From the NCBI GenBank assembly GCA_045649265.1, contig JAZRPO010000059.1, positions 39,635-103,634 of the forward strand: DNA of 64,000 bases. Reading direction: 5' to 3'. The position numbers and the translations under genes are program-made. Shown here piece by piece: positions 25,537 to 34,952 of this stretch. The first letter of the stretch is position 1. Each line of letters starts with the position of its first letter. The notes under the pieces are model-generated. The model was not told the DNA's origin. It did not search any database and saw only the letters and a program-made list of their open reading frames with translations. Origin of the DNA: SIG480 sp045649265. GTDB lineage: Bacteria > Bacillota > Clostridia > Oscillospirales > JAAYXM01.

Positions 25537-26712
25537 TTATTTTTGCGGGAAATCATATTTAAGCCCTACCAGACGAAGGCTCTCTTCATATGATTTTACT
25601 TTTTCATCTGACAAAGAAGCAATGTCGTTTAACTTGTTTCTCACTCTGTCTTTTTCCCTGAACAAAATGGAAAACAGCCGGACAACCCAGAAAGCCGGCA
25701 AGAGAAAGGGCGTTTTTTTAAGTGTCGGATAAAAGAGCTTCATGCTTTTGAGAGTCGGGAACATCGAGCGAAAAATACTGGTCATCCTGCCCTTTATATA
25801 TGTTCCCCGTTTTTCTTTTTCTCGCAACGCAACTGCGACAACAAAGCTCTCATAATCCCCGAAGGTACCGCTTTTTATAATAACCTCTGTTATAAAATCG
25901 CATATTTCCGAGGATTCTCCCCCTTCAAACCAAGCCTTTATTGTTTTTATAATATTGATATAGAAATCATACAATCCCAGCTTAGAAAGCTCAGTTTTTA
26001 TATATTCTTCGCAGAGGCTTTTTTTATTTAAGAATAAATACAAATCGCACAGCTGCCGGATTCCTATTCCTCCGTCACGGTAGTGCTTTGAGAAATGTGC
26101 GAACAGATATATAAACATATCTTCGTCATTAAAGCTGAATTCGTTATCTCCCGTTGCAACTGCCCGCTCCCAGCCATTTCCGAAATATGAATCAAAATCC
26201 TCATTATATGGCGGCATGAGAACCTTGTGCAGCTCAACCATTATGTCGCCCTTTTTCCATATAAGCTCGTGGTGCGTTTCTTTTACTTCCTCATATCCGT
26301 TTGCATGAAAAAGCTCCAGGATTTTTTTATATTGCTTTAAGTTTATCAGTATATCAATGTCGCCCATAATGCGCATTTCGGGGGCAGGGTAAAGCTCTTT
26401 TAATGAGCCTCCTTTTAAAACCATATGGTCTATACCGTTTTCTCTGAACATTTCCTTGATTTCGGAAAGAATTTCTCTTTGCTTCTCATCAAGAACAATG
26501 CTTTGCATAACGGTTGCGAGGAATCTGTTTTTCATATCCTCGGAAAGCTCTGCCCTGCAGTTATGCAGACCATAATACAGCATAGCTGTTACACGGTGTT
26601 TTTCGGAAATCTCAAAGAGCTCCTCTGCGGAAAAATCAGATGAAATCGAAACCGGAGCCGAGGTTATGCCCGATTTGATTATGTTTATAAAATCTCTCTC
26701 TTTTTGATTCAA
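25537..26712 (-). CDS. nucleotidyltransferase family protein (NTP_transf_5 type)
   Basis: The segment VLKGGSLKELYP..RIMGDIDILI carries the paired acidic residues of a minimal nucleotidyltransferase fold as in the uncharacterised NTP_transf_5 family; the rest is helical. Start TTG 26712 is preferred because AAAGGAGG lies 9 nt ahead; ATG 26742 has no ribosome site. 391 aa. It follows the alcohol dehydrogenase gene closely and could be the last gene of the zapA-to-dehydrogenase run. The substrate is unknown; family members are often found with peptide-modification or polysaccharide loci, neither of which is present here. Confidence 0.75.
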   Translation of the reverse strand: MNQKERDFINIIKSGITSAPVSISSDFSAEELFEISEKHRVTAMLYYGLHNCRAELSEDMKNRFLATVMQSIVLDEKQREILSEIKEMFRENGIDHMVLKGGSLKELYPAPEMRIMGDIDILINLKQYKKILELFHANGYEEVKETHHELIWKKGDIMVELHKVLMPPYNEDFDSYFGNGWERAVATGDNEFSFNDEDMFIYLFAHFSKHYRDGGIGIRQLCDLYLFLNKKSLCEEYIKTELSKLGLYDFYINIIKTIKAWFEGGESSEICDFITEVIIKSGTFGDYESFVVAVALREKEKRGTYIKGRMTSIFRSMFPTLKSMKLFYPTLKKTPFLLPAFWVVRLFSILFREKDRVRNKLNDIASLSDEKVKSYEESLRLVGLKYDFPQK

Positions 26713-26747
26713 CTGGCACAACCTCCTTTTCCCTGACTGCATTTTTG

Positions 26748-27845
26748 TTATCTTATATACTTTTTCAGCATATCATACGCATCCTCTTTTGTGGGCTCGT
26801 ACATACCGCGCATCGTGCTTGAGCCGCCGAGGCCTATTCTCATATACTTCATGGCATCCTCGCGCTCAAATTTCTTGTCGCACGGAACCACACTGTTTAT
26901 AAGTGCACGAAACTCCTCTGCGCTCTTTACTCCGCAAAGGCGATAAGCACGCATAGCCTTATCCTCTGCAACAAGCGAGGAATGCTCTATGAAATCAGCT
27001 ATAAAATATGCGTTTGCCTCGCCGTGCGACATCCCCTCAAAATATGTAAGCGGATATCCGAAGGAGTGGATAAAGCTTGTTCCCGTAATTGAAATCACCA
27101 TTCCTGCAAGCATTGACCCGAAGAGAAGCCTTTCGCGGAGGTTGTAATCAAGCCTGCCGTCTGCAAGCGCGCGAAGTGAACGCCCGACATAGAGCATCGC
27201 TTTTTCTGCAAGCGCATCCGATACCACTGTTGCGGCCTTTGCAAAATATCCCTCAATCGCATGGCTGAGCGCATCTACTGCCGTTGCATTTGTAACGTTT
27301 TGCGGAAGTGTTATTGTATATTCCGCATCAAGAAGCGCTGCAACCGGAAATATTTTTTCGGTTTTAAGCGTTTTCTTGTTCTGAATTTTATGGTACGTAA
27401 GAACTGAGTATTGAGTTACCTCACTCCCCGTTCCGGCTGTTGTCGGAATCGCAACAACGGGAAGCGGCTTGTTTTTGCACTCACCATCATACAGCGTATC
27501 TGCCATAAGGTGTGGATTGGGAGCAAAATATGCTGCGGCCTTTGCAGCGTCAAGCGGGCTTCCTCCGCCGATACCTATTATAAAATCTGCTCGCTCGTCG
27601 CGAGCCACCTGCCCTGCATCATAGCATGTTTCAACGCTTGGGTTCTGCTCCACCTTATCAAAGACAGACACCGAAACTCCGCAGCGGGAAAGCGCAGCCT
27701 TTACATCATCAAGCGCACCGCAAAGACGCGCTGAAACACCGCCGCATACGATAAGTGCGCGTTTTCCATGTTGTGAAAAGTCATATTCTGCGCATATACC
27801 GCGACCTGTGTATACCTTTACCGGATTGTAAAAAAGATTTGTCAT
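26748..27845 (-). CDS. iron-containing alcohol dehydrogenase
   Basis: Group III (Fe-ADH) NAD(P)-dependent dehydrogenase of 365 aa. GGGSPLDAAK is the nucleotide loop, TTAGTGSEVT the conserved central motif, and the metal ligands are read as Asp and His in DALSHAIEGYF with the two further histidines in FIHSFGY and MSHGEAN. The alcohol or aldehyde substrate cannot be told from sequence. It follows the PBP2 gene by 45 nt and has an AGGAGG site, so it may be transcribed with the cell-wall genes. Confidence 0.93.
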   Translation of the reverse strand: MTNLFYNPVKVYTGRGICAEYDFSQHGKRALIVCGGVSARLCGALDDVKAALSRCGVSVSVFDKVEQNPSVETCYDAGQVARDERADFIIGIGGGSPLDAAKAAAYFAPNPHLMADTLYDGECKNKPLPVVAIPTTAGTGSEVTQYSVLTYHKIQNKKTLKTEKIFPVAALLDAEYTITLPQNVTNATAVDALSHAIEGYFAKAATVVSDALAEKAMLYVGRSLRALADGRLDYNLRERLLFGSMLAGMVISITGTSFIHSFGYPLTYFEGMSHGEANAYFIADFIEHSSLVAEDKAMRAYRLCGVKSAEEFRALINSVVPCDKKFEREDAMKYMRIGLGGSSTMRGMYEPTKEDAYDMLKKYIR

Positions 27846-27890
27846 TGTCGTTTCCTCCTGCTTGTGATTTGTCCGTCTGTGGTTTTTTAG

Positions 27891-29951
27891 CTATGCAAGC
27901 AGCACTCCCGAAGACGTTCTTATATCCTTTTCAAAATTTTCATCGAAATATGCATCAAAAACTGCCTTTGCAACACCGGGAATTCGGCTCCCCTGGCCTC
28001 CGTTTTCAACTATAACTGCAACCGCAACCTCAGGCTCCTCAACCGGTGCAAAAGCGACATACACTGCGTGCGAGCCGCCCGGAGCCTGAGCTGAGCCTGT
28101 TTTTCCGCCGACAGACACGGGGTATGACCCGAAAACAGAGTACGATGTTCCCCCCGGCGATTGCGCACCCATATGCATTCCCTCAACTATTGCATTATAT
28201 GCTTCGTCTGACAGCTCCACTCTGCCGGAAATTTCCGGGATTGTCTGTAAAATTTCTTCGTTGGTGTCAGGGTCACGCACGCTTTTTAAAAGATGTGTTT
28301 TATATCTTACGCCGTGATTCGCAAGCTGTGCAACATAGTTTGCAAGCTGAATGGGTGTGACCATTGTATCAGACTGCCCGATAGCCGCCGAAAGCGTTTC
28401 ACCCGGATACCACACTTTCCCCTTTTCTTCTCTTGCCGCAGCGCTTGCAACCTGGCCCGAAACCTCACCCGGTATTTCAATACCCGTTTTCCTGCCAAGC
28501 CCAAAGCGGGTTGCCCACTCAGCGAGAGATTCTATGCCAACACGCCTGCCTGTATCGTAGAAAAAGTAGTTGCATGAAACCTTGATAGCTTCTTTTACGT
28601 CAATACTTCCGTGAGTTTTTCCGTATTGTCTGAAAATATCACACATAGGGGTTGTGCTTGGAGCGTAGTACATATATTTTCCTGTTGTGAGCATTTTCTC
28701 ATCCGGCTCGATTATGCCCTCTTCAATCGCCGCTGCAGCGGTTATCATCTTAAACGTAGATCCGGGAGGATATGCGCCTGAAATCGCACGGTTGAACATA
28801 GGGAGATATTTATCTGACTTCATCTCGTTATAGTTCTTGTTATAGTTTGAGATGTCATATGTCGGATATGATGCCGAGACCAGAATTCCGCCGGTTTTTA
28901 TATCAATTGCAACAACTGCGGCACCCTTGGCATCTCCTCCACCCCATCGGGAGTTGAGCTTCCCTTCGCGGCGAAGCCTTGGAACCGTTTCTGCAAGAGC
29001 TTTCTCTGCCGCCTCCTGCATTTTAAGGTCAATTGTCAAAACACAGTTTTTACCGAGCACCGGAGCTTCTTCATAGAGGACCGTTGTTGTTTTTCCCGTT
29101 GTTGTGGTTTCGGTTGTCTTTGAGCCGTTAACTCCTCGCAAATAACTTTCATATGCTTTTTCTATGCCGTCTTTTCCCACCATATCCGTCTGTTTGTACC
29201 CGAGCTTTTTAAGCTCTGCATATTCTTCACGGTATATTATTCCGACACGCCCAAGGATGTGGGCGGCGGCGGTGGTTTTATATTCTCGTATAGGCTCAAC
29301 ATCTATCATTATACCCGGAAGTGAACGTGACTGCTCTTTTATTTTTGTTATAAGAGTTCTTTCAACATCACGCGCAAATACATACGGCTGAGATTTTGAA
29401 AATCCGCGCATTTCCATTTCAAAGCATACTCCGCAGAGCTTGCGCAAAGTCTCATTGTCAGTTGTTTTAAGGTCATATCTTTCCGCAAGCAGCTCTAAAA
29501 ACCTTTGGGCATCCGTGTTTTCTTCCCACTTGCGAGCCTTGATATACTCTGAAATTGTTCTTTCCTCGCTGCTGTCTTCGCCTTTTGTGTATGTATAGGC
29601 AAAGGGCGCAGTTTTTGTTATCGGGAGTGTGTCGATATACTCCTGCTCTGCTGCGTCACAAAGCGAAATAAGCCGGCCCACAATTTCCTCACGTCGGGAC
29701 TTGTCCCACGTTGTTGCATCAAACACGAGCGAAAAGCTCATTCTGTTTGTAACAAGAGCTCTGCCGAATCGGTCTAAAATCTCTCCTCTGGGCGCTGTAA
29801 CGGTGACCGTTCTTGAAGTTCGCTTTGCAGAGCGTTCAAGATATTCAGCTCCGTTTACAATCTGCAAAAAATAGAGGCGCCCGATGAAAATTACTGCTGC
29901 GACAATCGCAATGGCCGAGATAATCCATATCCGTGCACTGCTTCTTTTCAT
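27891..29951 (-). CDS. mrdA: penicillin-binding protein 2 (elongation transpeptidase)
   Basis: Class B PBP that crosslinks peptidoglycan during cell elongation. One N-terminal membrane segment (about residues 8-28) is followed by the dimerisation domain with APRGEILDR, and the transpeptidase has S398TFK, S459CN and K617TG. Length 686 aa. It lies behind mreC and mreD, the usual shape operon partners, with an AAGGAGG site. The product faces the outer surface of the membrane. Confidence 0.94.
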   Translation of the reverse strand: MKRSSARIWIISAIAIVAAVIFIGRLYFLQIVNGAEYLERSAKRTSRTVTVTAPRGEILDRFGRALVTNRMSFSLVFDATTWDKSRREEIVGRLISLCDAAEQEYIDTLPITKTAPFAYTYTKGEDSSEERTISEYIKARKWEENTDAQRFLELLAERYDLKTTDNETLRKLCGVCFEMEMRGFSKSQPYVFARDVERTLITKIKEQSRSLPGIMIDVEPIREYKTTAAAHILGRVGIIYREEYAELKKLGYKQTDMVGKDGIEKAYESYLRGVNGSKTTETTTTGKTTTVLYEEAPVLGKNCVLTIDLKMQEAAEKALAETVPRLRREGKLNSRWGGGDAKGAAVVAIDIKTGGILVSASYPTYDISNYNKNYNEMKSDKYLPMFNRAISGAYPPGSTFKMITAAAAIEEGIIEPDEKMLTTGKYMYYAPSTTPMCDIFRQYGKTHGSIDVKEAIKVSCNYFFYDTGRRVGIESLAEWATRFGLGRKTGIEIPGEVSGQVASAAAREEKGKVWYPGETLSAAIGQSDTMVTPIQLANYVAQLANHGVRYKTHLLKSVRDPDTNEEILQTIPEISGRVELSDEAYNAIVEGMHMGAQSPGGTSYSVFGSYPVSVGGKTGSAQAPGGSHAVYVAFAPVEEPEVAVAVIVENGGQGSRIPGVAKAVFDAYFDENFEKDIRTSSGVLLA

Positions 29952-29985
29952 GCGGAAGCACCTCCTTATAAAGTATCAGTCTTGT

Positions 29986-30507
29986 TTATCTTTCTTCGTA
30001 AATGTTAAAAAACTTTACTGTTTTCGAAATTATAATATATAAAATCGGGGTAAACGGAACCGTTGCAATAAGCTCTCCGGGAAGAATATAGAGAAGAGAT
30101 GAAACGCTCCCCTCTCCAACCGCGAGCATATACAGGCAATATCTGACGAAATGTAAGACCCCTATCAGCACTGCCCAGTCAAGCACTGACATTCCGTAAT
30201 TTTTCCAATACATAATCGTGTTCATACAGCATATCAGAACTGCGATCACAGGCAGAGCAATAGTGTAAAAGCCCTCATACCCTGAATAGAGCGCATCGCA
30301 CAAAAATCCTCCGACAACCCCTGCTATTGCGCCTTCTTCAACCCCCTCCAAAAGCGCAACGGTTGCCACAATAAAGAGAACAAGTGACGGCGACGCCCCA
30401 AGGAACCGGAATTCTGAAAAAACCGTTGTTTCAAGGATGATTGAAATGAACATAATTGCAAAAATGCATATCCATTTATATAGCTTTCGCTGAAAATCAT
30501 ATGTCAT
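29986..30507 (-). CDS. mreD: rod shape-determining protein MreD
   Basis: Integral membrane protein of 173 aa with about five hydrophobic segments and no soluble domain. The segments FRFLGASPSLVLFIVATVAL and GAIAGVVGGFLCDALYSGYEG match the MreD family. It sits between mreC and the PBP2 gene, with 11 nt to mreC. Part of the elongasome. Confidence 0.9.
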   Translation of the reverse strand: MTYDFQRKLYKWICIFAIMFISIILETTVFSEFRFLGASPSLVLFIVATVALLEGVEEGAIAGVVGGFLCDALYSGYEGFYTIALPVIAVLICCMNTIMYWKNYGMSVLDWAVLIGVLHFVRYCLYMLAVGEGSVSSLLYILPGELIATVPFTPILYIIISKTVKFFNIYEER

Positions 30508-30518
30508 GGCCGCCCTCC

Positions 30519-31358
30519 TTACTCCGTTGCAGAGAACGATTTTATGACAAGAACGTGATTTACGCGGTCAAGGTCAACTGCGGGTGAAACGATTGCATAT
30601 TTGGAAATGCCGTGGCTTTCGTTTCTGACCTCCGAAACGATACCGAGAACTATCCCCTTCGGAAAAAGCCCCCCTACTCCGGATGTTTCAATAACATCAC
30701 CTTCGAGAATGCGGGTATCTCTTGAAAGGTACGACAATCGGAATTTTCCTTCGCTCATAAGCTCAAAGTCACCCTCCACACTTGCAACGTCACGGGTGCG
30801 CGATGCTATCGCCGCAGCTTCCATCGTGGTATCGGTAATCGCGGTTACGGTTGCCCAGGTGTTTCCCACCTCGCTTATAAAGCCTACCATGCCATCTGCC
30901 GTGATAACGCAGTTATCAGGCTCAATGCCTGAGCTCGAACCTTTGTTTATCGTAAATGAGCGAGTCCAGTTATCCGCATTTTTGGCAACAATCTCCGCGG
31001 CCTCAAAAACAAGCGAGGAGTCTCTTTCCTTCATGCCGAGCGCCGCTCGAAGCTGGATGTTTTCCTTCTCCATTGCCTCACGGGATCGAACCTCTTCCCG
31101 AAGTGACGAGAGCTCTTCAAGGAGCCTTGTATTTTCCTTTTCTATTTCATCATATCTCAGAGCGCGGTCTGCCCTGTTTTCGAAAAATCCCGTAACAGAC
31201 TCGCCCATGCTCTGCAATGGCTTTGCAACTATATTTACCAGCGAGCCGATTGGGGAAACTCTCCCGCCCGACAACGCTGACAGAATGGCAAGAAGAAGCG
31301 CTATGAAAACGGCAATAAGGAGTGTTACAACCGTCTTTTTTGAAAAAAATTCTTTCAT
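30519..31358 (-). CDS. mreC: rod shape-determining protein MreC
   Basis: One N-terminal membrane helix (about 9-30), a coiled coil rich in Glu/Arg/Leu (about 63-105), then a beta-rich extracytoplasmic domain with FTINKGSSSGI and VITADGMVGFISEVG, the MreC hallmark. 279 aa. It begins 4 nt after maf. No mreB gene stands between maf and mreC, where it usually is. Confidence 0.93.
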   Translation of the reverse strand: MKEFFSKKTVVTLLIAVFIALLLAILSALSGGRVSPIGSLVNIVAKPLQSMGESVTGFFENRADRALRYDEIEKENTRLLEELSSLREEVRSREAMEKENIQLRAALGMKERDSSLVFEAAEIVAKNADNWTRSFTINKGSSSGIEPDNCVITADGMVGFISEVGNTWATVTAITDTTMEAAAIASRTRDVASVEGDFELMSEGKFRLSYLSRDTRILEGDVIETSGVGGLFPKGIVLGIVSEVRNESHGISKYAIVSPAVDLDRVNHVLVIKSFSATE

Positions 31359-31362
31359 TTCT

Positions 31363-31932
31363 TCACCACTCCGAATTTTTTCTGAGAATTTCTTCGAGCT
31401 TCGCTACGGTTTTTCTCATCGGAAGCCCGATTACATTAAAATAGTCTCCTATAAGGTGGCTGACAAACTCTCCTGCTCCGCCCTGGATGCCGTAAGCTCC
31501 TGCCTTGTCAAGACAATCGCCCGTTGCGACATAGTCTGCTATCTCCTGCTTTGAAAGCTCGCGGAAGCACACAAAAGTTTTCTCAAAAAAGGAAATCTTC
31601 TCACCCTTTGAGATTATGCATACACCTGTATATACCTCCTGGCGCTTTCCTGACATTGAAGAAAGCATTTCCATAGCATGAGCGGCATTTCTCGGTTTTC
31701 CGAGAACCTCGCCGCCAAATGCAACTACCGTGTCAGCGCCAATGACTGTATCACAAGGATGCGATATCGCAACAGCTTCTGCCTTTTTCTCTGCAAGGCT
31801 CATAACGTACTCTGAAACGCCTCCTCCGCAAAAGGGGGCTTCATCACACTCTTCAACGAAAATCTTAAAATTCTCTGTATAAAGAGAGAGCAGCTCGCGG
31901 CGGCGCGGAGATTTTGAAGCAAGAATGAGCAT
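31363..31932 (-). CDS. maf: Maf family nucleoside triphosphate pyrophosphatase
   Basis: House-cleaning pyrophosphatase acting on dTTP/UTP or modified nucleotides. ILASKSPRRRELL is the family N-terminal motif; VIGADTVVAFGGEVLGKP and the QGGAGEFVSHLIGDYFNVIGLP ending are equally typical. 189 aa. The start overlaps the dut stop (TAATG). Confidence 0.94.
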   Translation of the reverse strand: MLILASKSPRRRELLSLYTENFKIFVEECDEAPFCGGGVSEYVMSLAEKKAEAVAISHPCDTVIGADTVVAFGGEVLGKPRNAAHAMEMLSSMSGKRQEVYTGVCIISKGEKISFFEKTFVCFRELSKQEIADYVATGDCLDKAGAYGIQGGAGEFVSHLIGDYFNVIGLPMRKTVAKLEEILRKNSEW

Positions 31933-32369
31933 TACTTCCTCCCCGTAGAGCCAAAACCGCCGCTTCCGCGCTCGGTTTCGGAAAGGTCGAAAACCGCCTC
32001 AACACCCGAAACATTTACAGGCATAATAAGCATCTGCGCTATTCTTTCGCCCGGGTTTATCACAAAATCCTCCTCGCCGAGATTGATAAGCCCTACTTTT
32101 ATCTCGCCCCGATAATCGCTGTCGATTATTCCCACTCCGTTTGCAAGGGCAATTCCATGGCGGATTGCAAGCCCACTCCGTGCCGAGAGAACTGCGACAA
32201 GCTCCTTTGACGGAAGCTCGATTGCAATTCCCGTGGGCACTGCAAAAATCTTTCCGACAGAAAGCGTAATTGGCGCATCAATGCAGGCGCGCAGGTCATA
32301 CCCCGCCGCACCCTCGCTTGCGCGCGCAGGAAGAGCCGCGTTTTCATTTAAAAGCTTAACCTTGACCAT
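31932..32369 (-). CDS. dut: dUTP diphosphatase
   Basis: Trimeric dUTPase, 145 aa, with all five motifs: AGYDLRA, SARSGLAIRHGI, GVIDSDYRGEIKV, GERIAQMLI and RGSGGFGSTG. It lies directly after the U32 peptidase gene (adjacent bases) and overlaps maf by 1 nt, giving a nucleotide-pool pair inside the cell-shape operon. Confidence 0.95.
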   Translation of the reverse strand: MVKVKLLNENAALPARASEGAAGYDLRACIDAPITLSVGKIFAVPTGIAIELPSKELVAVLSARSGLAIRHGIALANGVGIIDSDYRGEIKVGLINLGEEDFVINPGERIAQMLIMPVNVSGVEAVFDLSETERGSGGFGSTGRK

Positions 32370-34463
32370 TTATTCTACACCTCGATAGTATAGTCCCCTC
32401 GTATAAACCGACGGAACGAAATCGTTTTTCCCAAGGTATGCATCTATAACCGTAACACACTCTCGGGCATTTTCGGTTGTAAAGGAAAGTCTTGCAATGG
32501 CTAGGCCGATATTCTCAAAATCACGACGGCGGTCAGCAAGAAACAGCTTTTGCGAATTGAGAATGACCGTTCTGTGCCCGAAATCCGCAACGACAGGAAA
32601 CTGAGCGCCTGTCCTGTCACAAAGAACCTGATGGTTCTGACAGAGACACGAGCCTGTCTGCGCTCTGATAACACAGTTTTCGCATATCATAAGCGGAAGC
32701 CTGCCATACACGAAAATCTCCGTATCCATTATTTTTGAAATATCCCTTATTTGCGGGAATGTAAGCTCAGGCGAAAGCAAAGCAGACTTCAACCCGAACT
32801 TTCTTACCTCACGCAAGGAATGTGAGTTTGTTATGTTAATTCCGAAATCTCCGCGCACGGAAAAACCAAGATTCTTTGCAAGGTCAATATGCCCGCAGTT
32901 TCCGACAGATGCCCATTCGGCTCCGAGAGAGCGCGCAATGTCTGCCATGCGCAATATTTCGGCAGTTTCAGTATCTTTTATTATTCTCGGAAAAGCTACA
33001 ACAACCGTTGCCTTTTTCATTATTTCGGAGATTCTTTCTTTGTTGTTCTCAAATTCGGTCACGGGAATTGAAATATATTCCGGATTCCGTTCAAGAAGCT
33101 CGCCACTTATCTGCGAAATGCTCCTTACCGACACCGAATATCGCGGCGGCTCACGACGGTTAATCAGCTTAAAACCGACATTGAACTCACCCTCGCTCTT
33201 ATCTCTTTCCACAACGTAGTTCTTTTCAAGAGACTCAAGGCACTCCCTGCGCATTGCATTGAGAGCCGAAAGCGGCAGGGACAAGTTTTCTGAAACCTTT
33301 ATGTTGACTCCGCGCGGAACAAAGCGGGTTCCGCCCGTTTTTTCAAGCTGAGAGCGCACCGCCTGCTCCGTAAGCGGGAGGTTTCTTGCCTCCTCCGGGA
33401 CAGGCCCCTGCGACATTGAACGGTTTCCGCGTGTATCCGAAACAGCGAGGAGCGCCGGCTTTCCCTCTTCAATTATGCAGAAAAAATCAATTTCCTCAGC
33501 AGGCACCGGAACATCTGCATATGTAGCAGCAGCTTCCTCCAGCAGCTCCTTCGGGGCTTCCGTTTCACTGCGGATTCCAAACATATTTTTGCCCTTATGA
33601 CCGGTGTAATATCCGTCAGTGAACCCATCGCGAGAGAAAATCGCTGCAAGCTTTTTCTTTTCTCTTTCCGTTGCAATTCTGCCCTCGCGAAGAATGTCTG
33701 AATATATGCCCGTAACAACGGCGACATATTCTGCACGTTTCATTCGCCCCTCAATTTTCAACGAGGCAACTCCCATATCCGACAGCTCTTTGATATAGTC
33801 CGCAAGACACAGGTCTTTAAGGCTCAGCGAATGTGCCACCGAACCGTTTTCACCAAGCTTATATTGCATGCGGCACGGTTGGGCGCAAAGGCCACGATTT
33901 CCGCTTCGCTTGCCGATTACCGCACTCATTTCACACTGCCCTGAGTATGACATGCACAACGCACCGTGAACAAAGACTTCAAGCTCTATCGGGCTTTCCT
34001 TGCAAATCATTCTGATTTCCGAACATGAAAGCTCTCTTGCAAGAACGACTCTTGAAAAGCCTATTGCCGCAAGCTGCAAAACTCCTGAAAGGTTGTGCAC
34101 TGTCATCTGGGTTGATGCGTGTATCGGGAGATTCGGGCAAACCTCACGAACAAGCCTTGCAACTCCGAGGTCCGCAACGATAACGGCATCTACCCCTGCA
34201 CGGTTTATATCACGGCAGAGCTTTTCCACAACACTCATTTCACGGTCGTTTACGAGCGTGTTCATCGTTACATACACCTTTACTCCGCGCTTATGGCAAA
34301 ACTCGCACGCCTCAGAAAGGTCCGCCAAGGTGAAGTTCTTTGCCTGACGGCGAGCGTTGAAATCGCCGTAGCCGAGGTAGACGGCATCTGCCCCGTTTGC
34401 AACAGCGGCACGGAGAGCCTCAGGTGAGCCCGCAGGAGATAGGATTTCAGCACGCTTTGACAT
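32370..34463 (-). CDS. U32 family peptidase, RlhA-like
   Basis: 697 aa. The N-terminal U32 domain begins with KRAEILSPAGSPEALRAAVANG and carries the signature EVFVHGALCMSYSGQC with further cysteines (CEMS..GLCAQPCR) for an Fe-S cluster. A second module (about 380-480) is followed by another cysteine set (CENCVIRAQTGSCLC). Long U32 proteins of this kind are related to E. coli RlhA, needed for 23S rRNA C2501 hydroxylation; whether this one does the same is inference. Start ATG 34463 overlaps the zapA stop by a few bases; a 10-residue upstream extension is not favoured. Confidence 0.85.
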   Translation of the reverse strand: MSKRAEILSPAGSPEALRAAVANGADAVYLGYGDFNARRQAKNFTLADLSEACEFCHKRGVKVYVTMNTLVNDREMSVVEKLCRDINRAGVDAVIVADLGVARLVREVCPNLPIHASTQMTVHNLSGVLQLAAIGFSRVVLARELSCSEIRMICKESPIELEVFVHGALCMSYSGQCEMSAVIGKRSGNRGLCAQPCRMQYKLGENGSVAHSLSLKDLCLADYIKELSDMGVASLKIEGRMKRAEYVAVVTGIYSDILREGRIATEREKKKLAAIFSRDGFTDGYYTGHKGKNMFGIRSETEAPKELLEEAAATYADVPVPAEEIDFFCIIEEGKPALLAVSDTRGNRSMSQGPVPEEARNLPLTEQAVRSQLEKTGGTRFVPRGVNIKVSENLSLPLSALNAMRRECLESLEKNYVVERDKSEGEFNVGFKLINRREPPRYSVSVRSISQISGELLERNPEYISIPVTEFENNKERISEIMKKATVVVAFPRIIKDTETAEILRMADIARSLGAEWASVGNCGHIDLAKNLGFSVRGDFGINITNSHSLREVRKFGLKSALLSPELTFPQIRDISKIMDTEIFVYGRLPLMICENCVIRAQTGSCLCQNHQVLCDRTGAQFPVVADFGHRTVILNSQKLFLADRRRDFENIGLAIARLSFTTENARECVTVIDAYLGKNDFVPSVYTRGLYYRGVE

Positions 34464-34464
34464 A

Positions 34465-34776
34465 TTACTTTCCGCCGAGGCGTGTGATTTCACGCTTTAA
34501 ATCAGCAATTTCAGACTTCATGCGGCTGCCGTCTTCAAGGTAGTCGCGAAGCTGAGTGCGAAGGTTTTCCGCAGTTTCAAGAGCCTTGTAATATTCGTCG
34601 GAGATATTGATTGCAGACAAAAGCGCCGCTTCGACAATTGAAACGCTCCCTGCTTTTAAAACCTCTCCGACCTTCGTATCAACATGAGATGCTACACGGC
34701 GGGTATATTCCTCGTTTTCGCCGCTTATAAGGCGAAGCTCTACCCCTGCGATATTAACATTGATTGCATTTTTCAT
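34465..34776 (-). CDS. zapA: cell division protein ZapA
   Basis: Small FtsZ-ring stabiliser, 103 aa. The N-terminal VNIAGVELRLISGENEEYTRRVASHVD is the ZapA fold, followed by a C-terminal coiled-coil helix (about 65-100). It is the first gene of the minus-strand run zapA-U32-dut-maf-mreC-mreD-mrdA. A GGGAGG site precedes the ATG. Confidence 0.88.
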   Translation of the reverse strand: MKNAINVNIAGVELRLISGENEEYTRRVASHVDTKVGEVLKAGSVSIVEAALLSAINISDEYYKALETAENLRTQLRDYLEDGSRMKSEIADLKREITRLGGK

Positions 34777-34809
34777 ATCTCTTTCCTCCCGGTATTTTTA
34801 TTTGATCTT

Positions 34810-34839
34810 TTTATATATGATAATTATATCATATATAAA
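34810..34839. repeat. perfect AT palindrome between zapA and the P-type ATPase
   Basis: 13-bp arms TTTATATATGATA and TATCATATATAAA around ATTA. On the minus strand it contains a TATAAT that is the best -10 for zapA, so a regulator bound here could govern the division operon. A hairpin terminator is unlikely because it precedes both genes. Confidence 0.6.
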
Positions 34840-34901
34840 AGATTATTTAAACAAGTATTTTCTAATCTTCTTAACTTTTTATTTATTTAACATTAATCCT
34901 G

Positions 34902-34930
34902 TTGACCTTGCCCGGATTTGGATATATAAT
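34902..34930 (+). promoter_or_regulatory. promoter of the P-type ATPase/CYTH pair
   Basis: TTGACC (34902-34907), 17-nt spacer and TATAAT (34925-34930), 22 nt before the TTG start codon. Confidence 0.75.
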
Positions 34931-34952
34931 TTAGTTATTGGAGTTGATTTAA

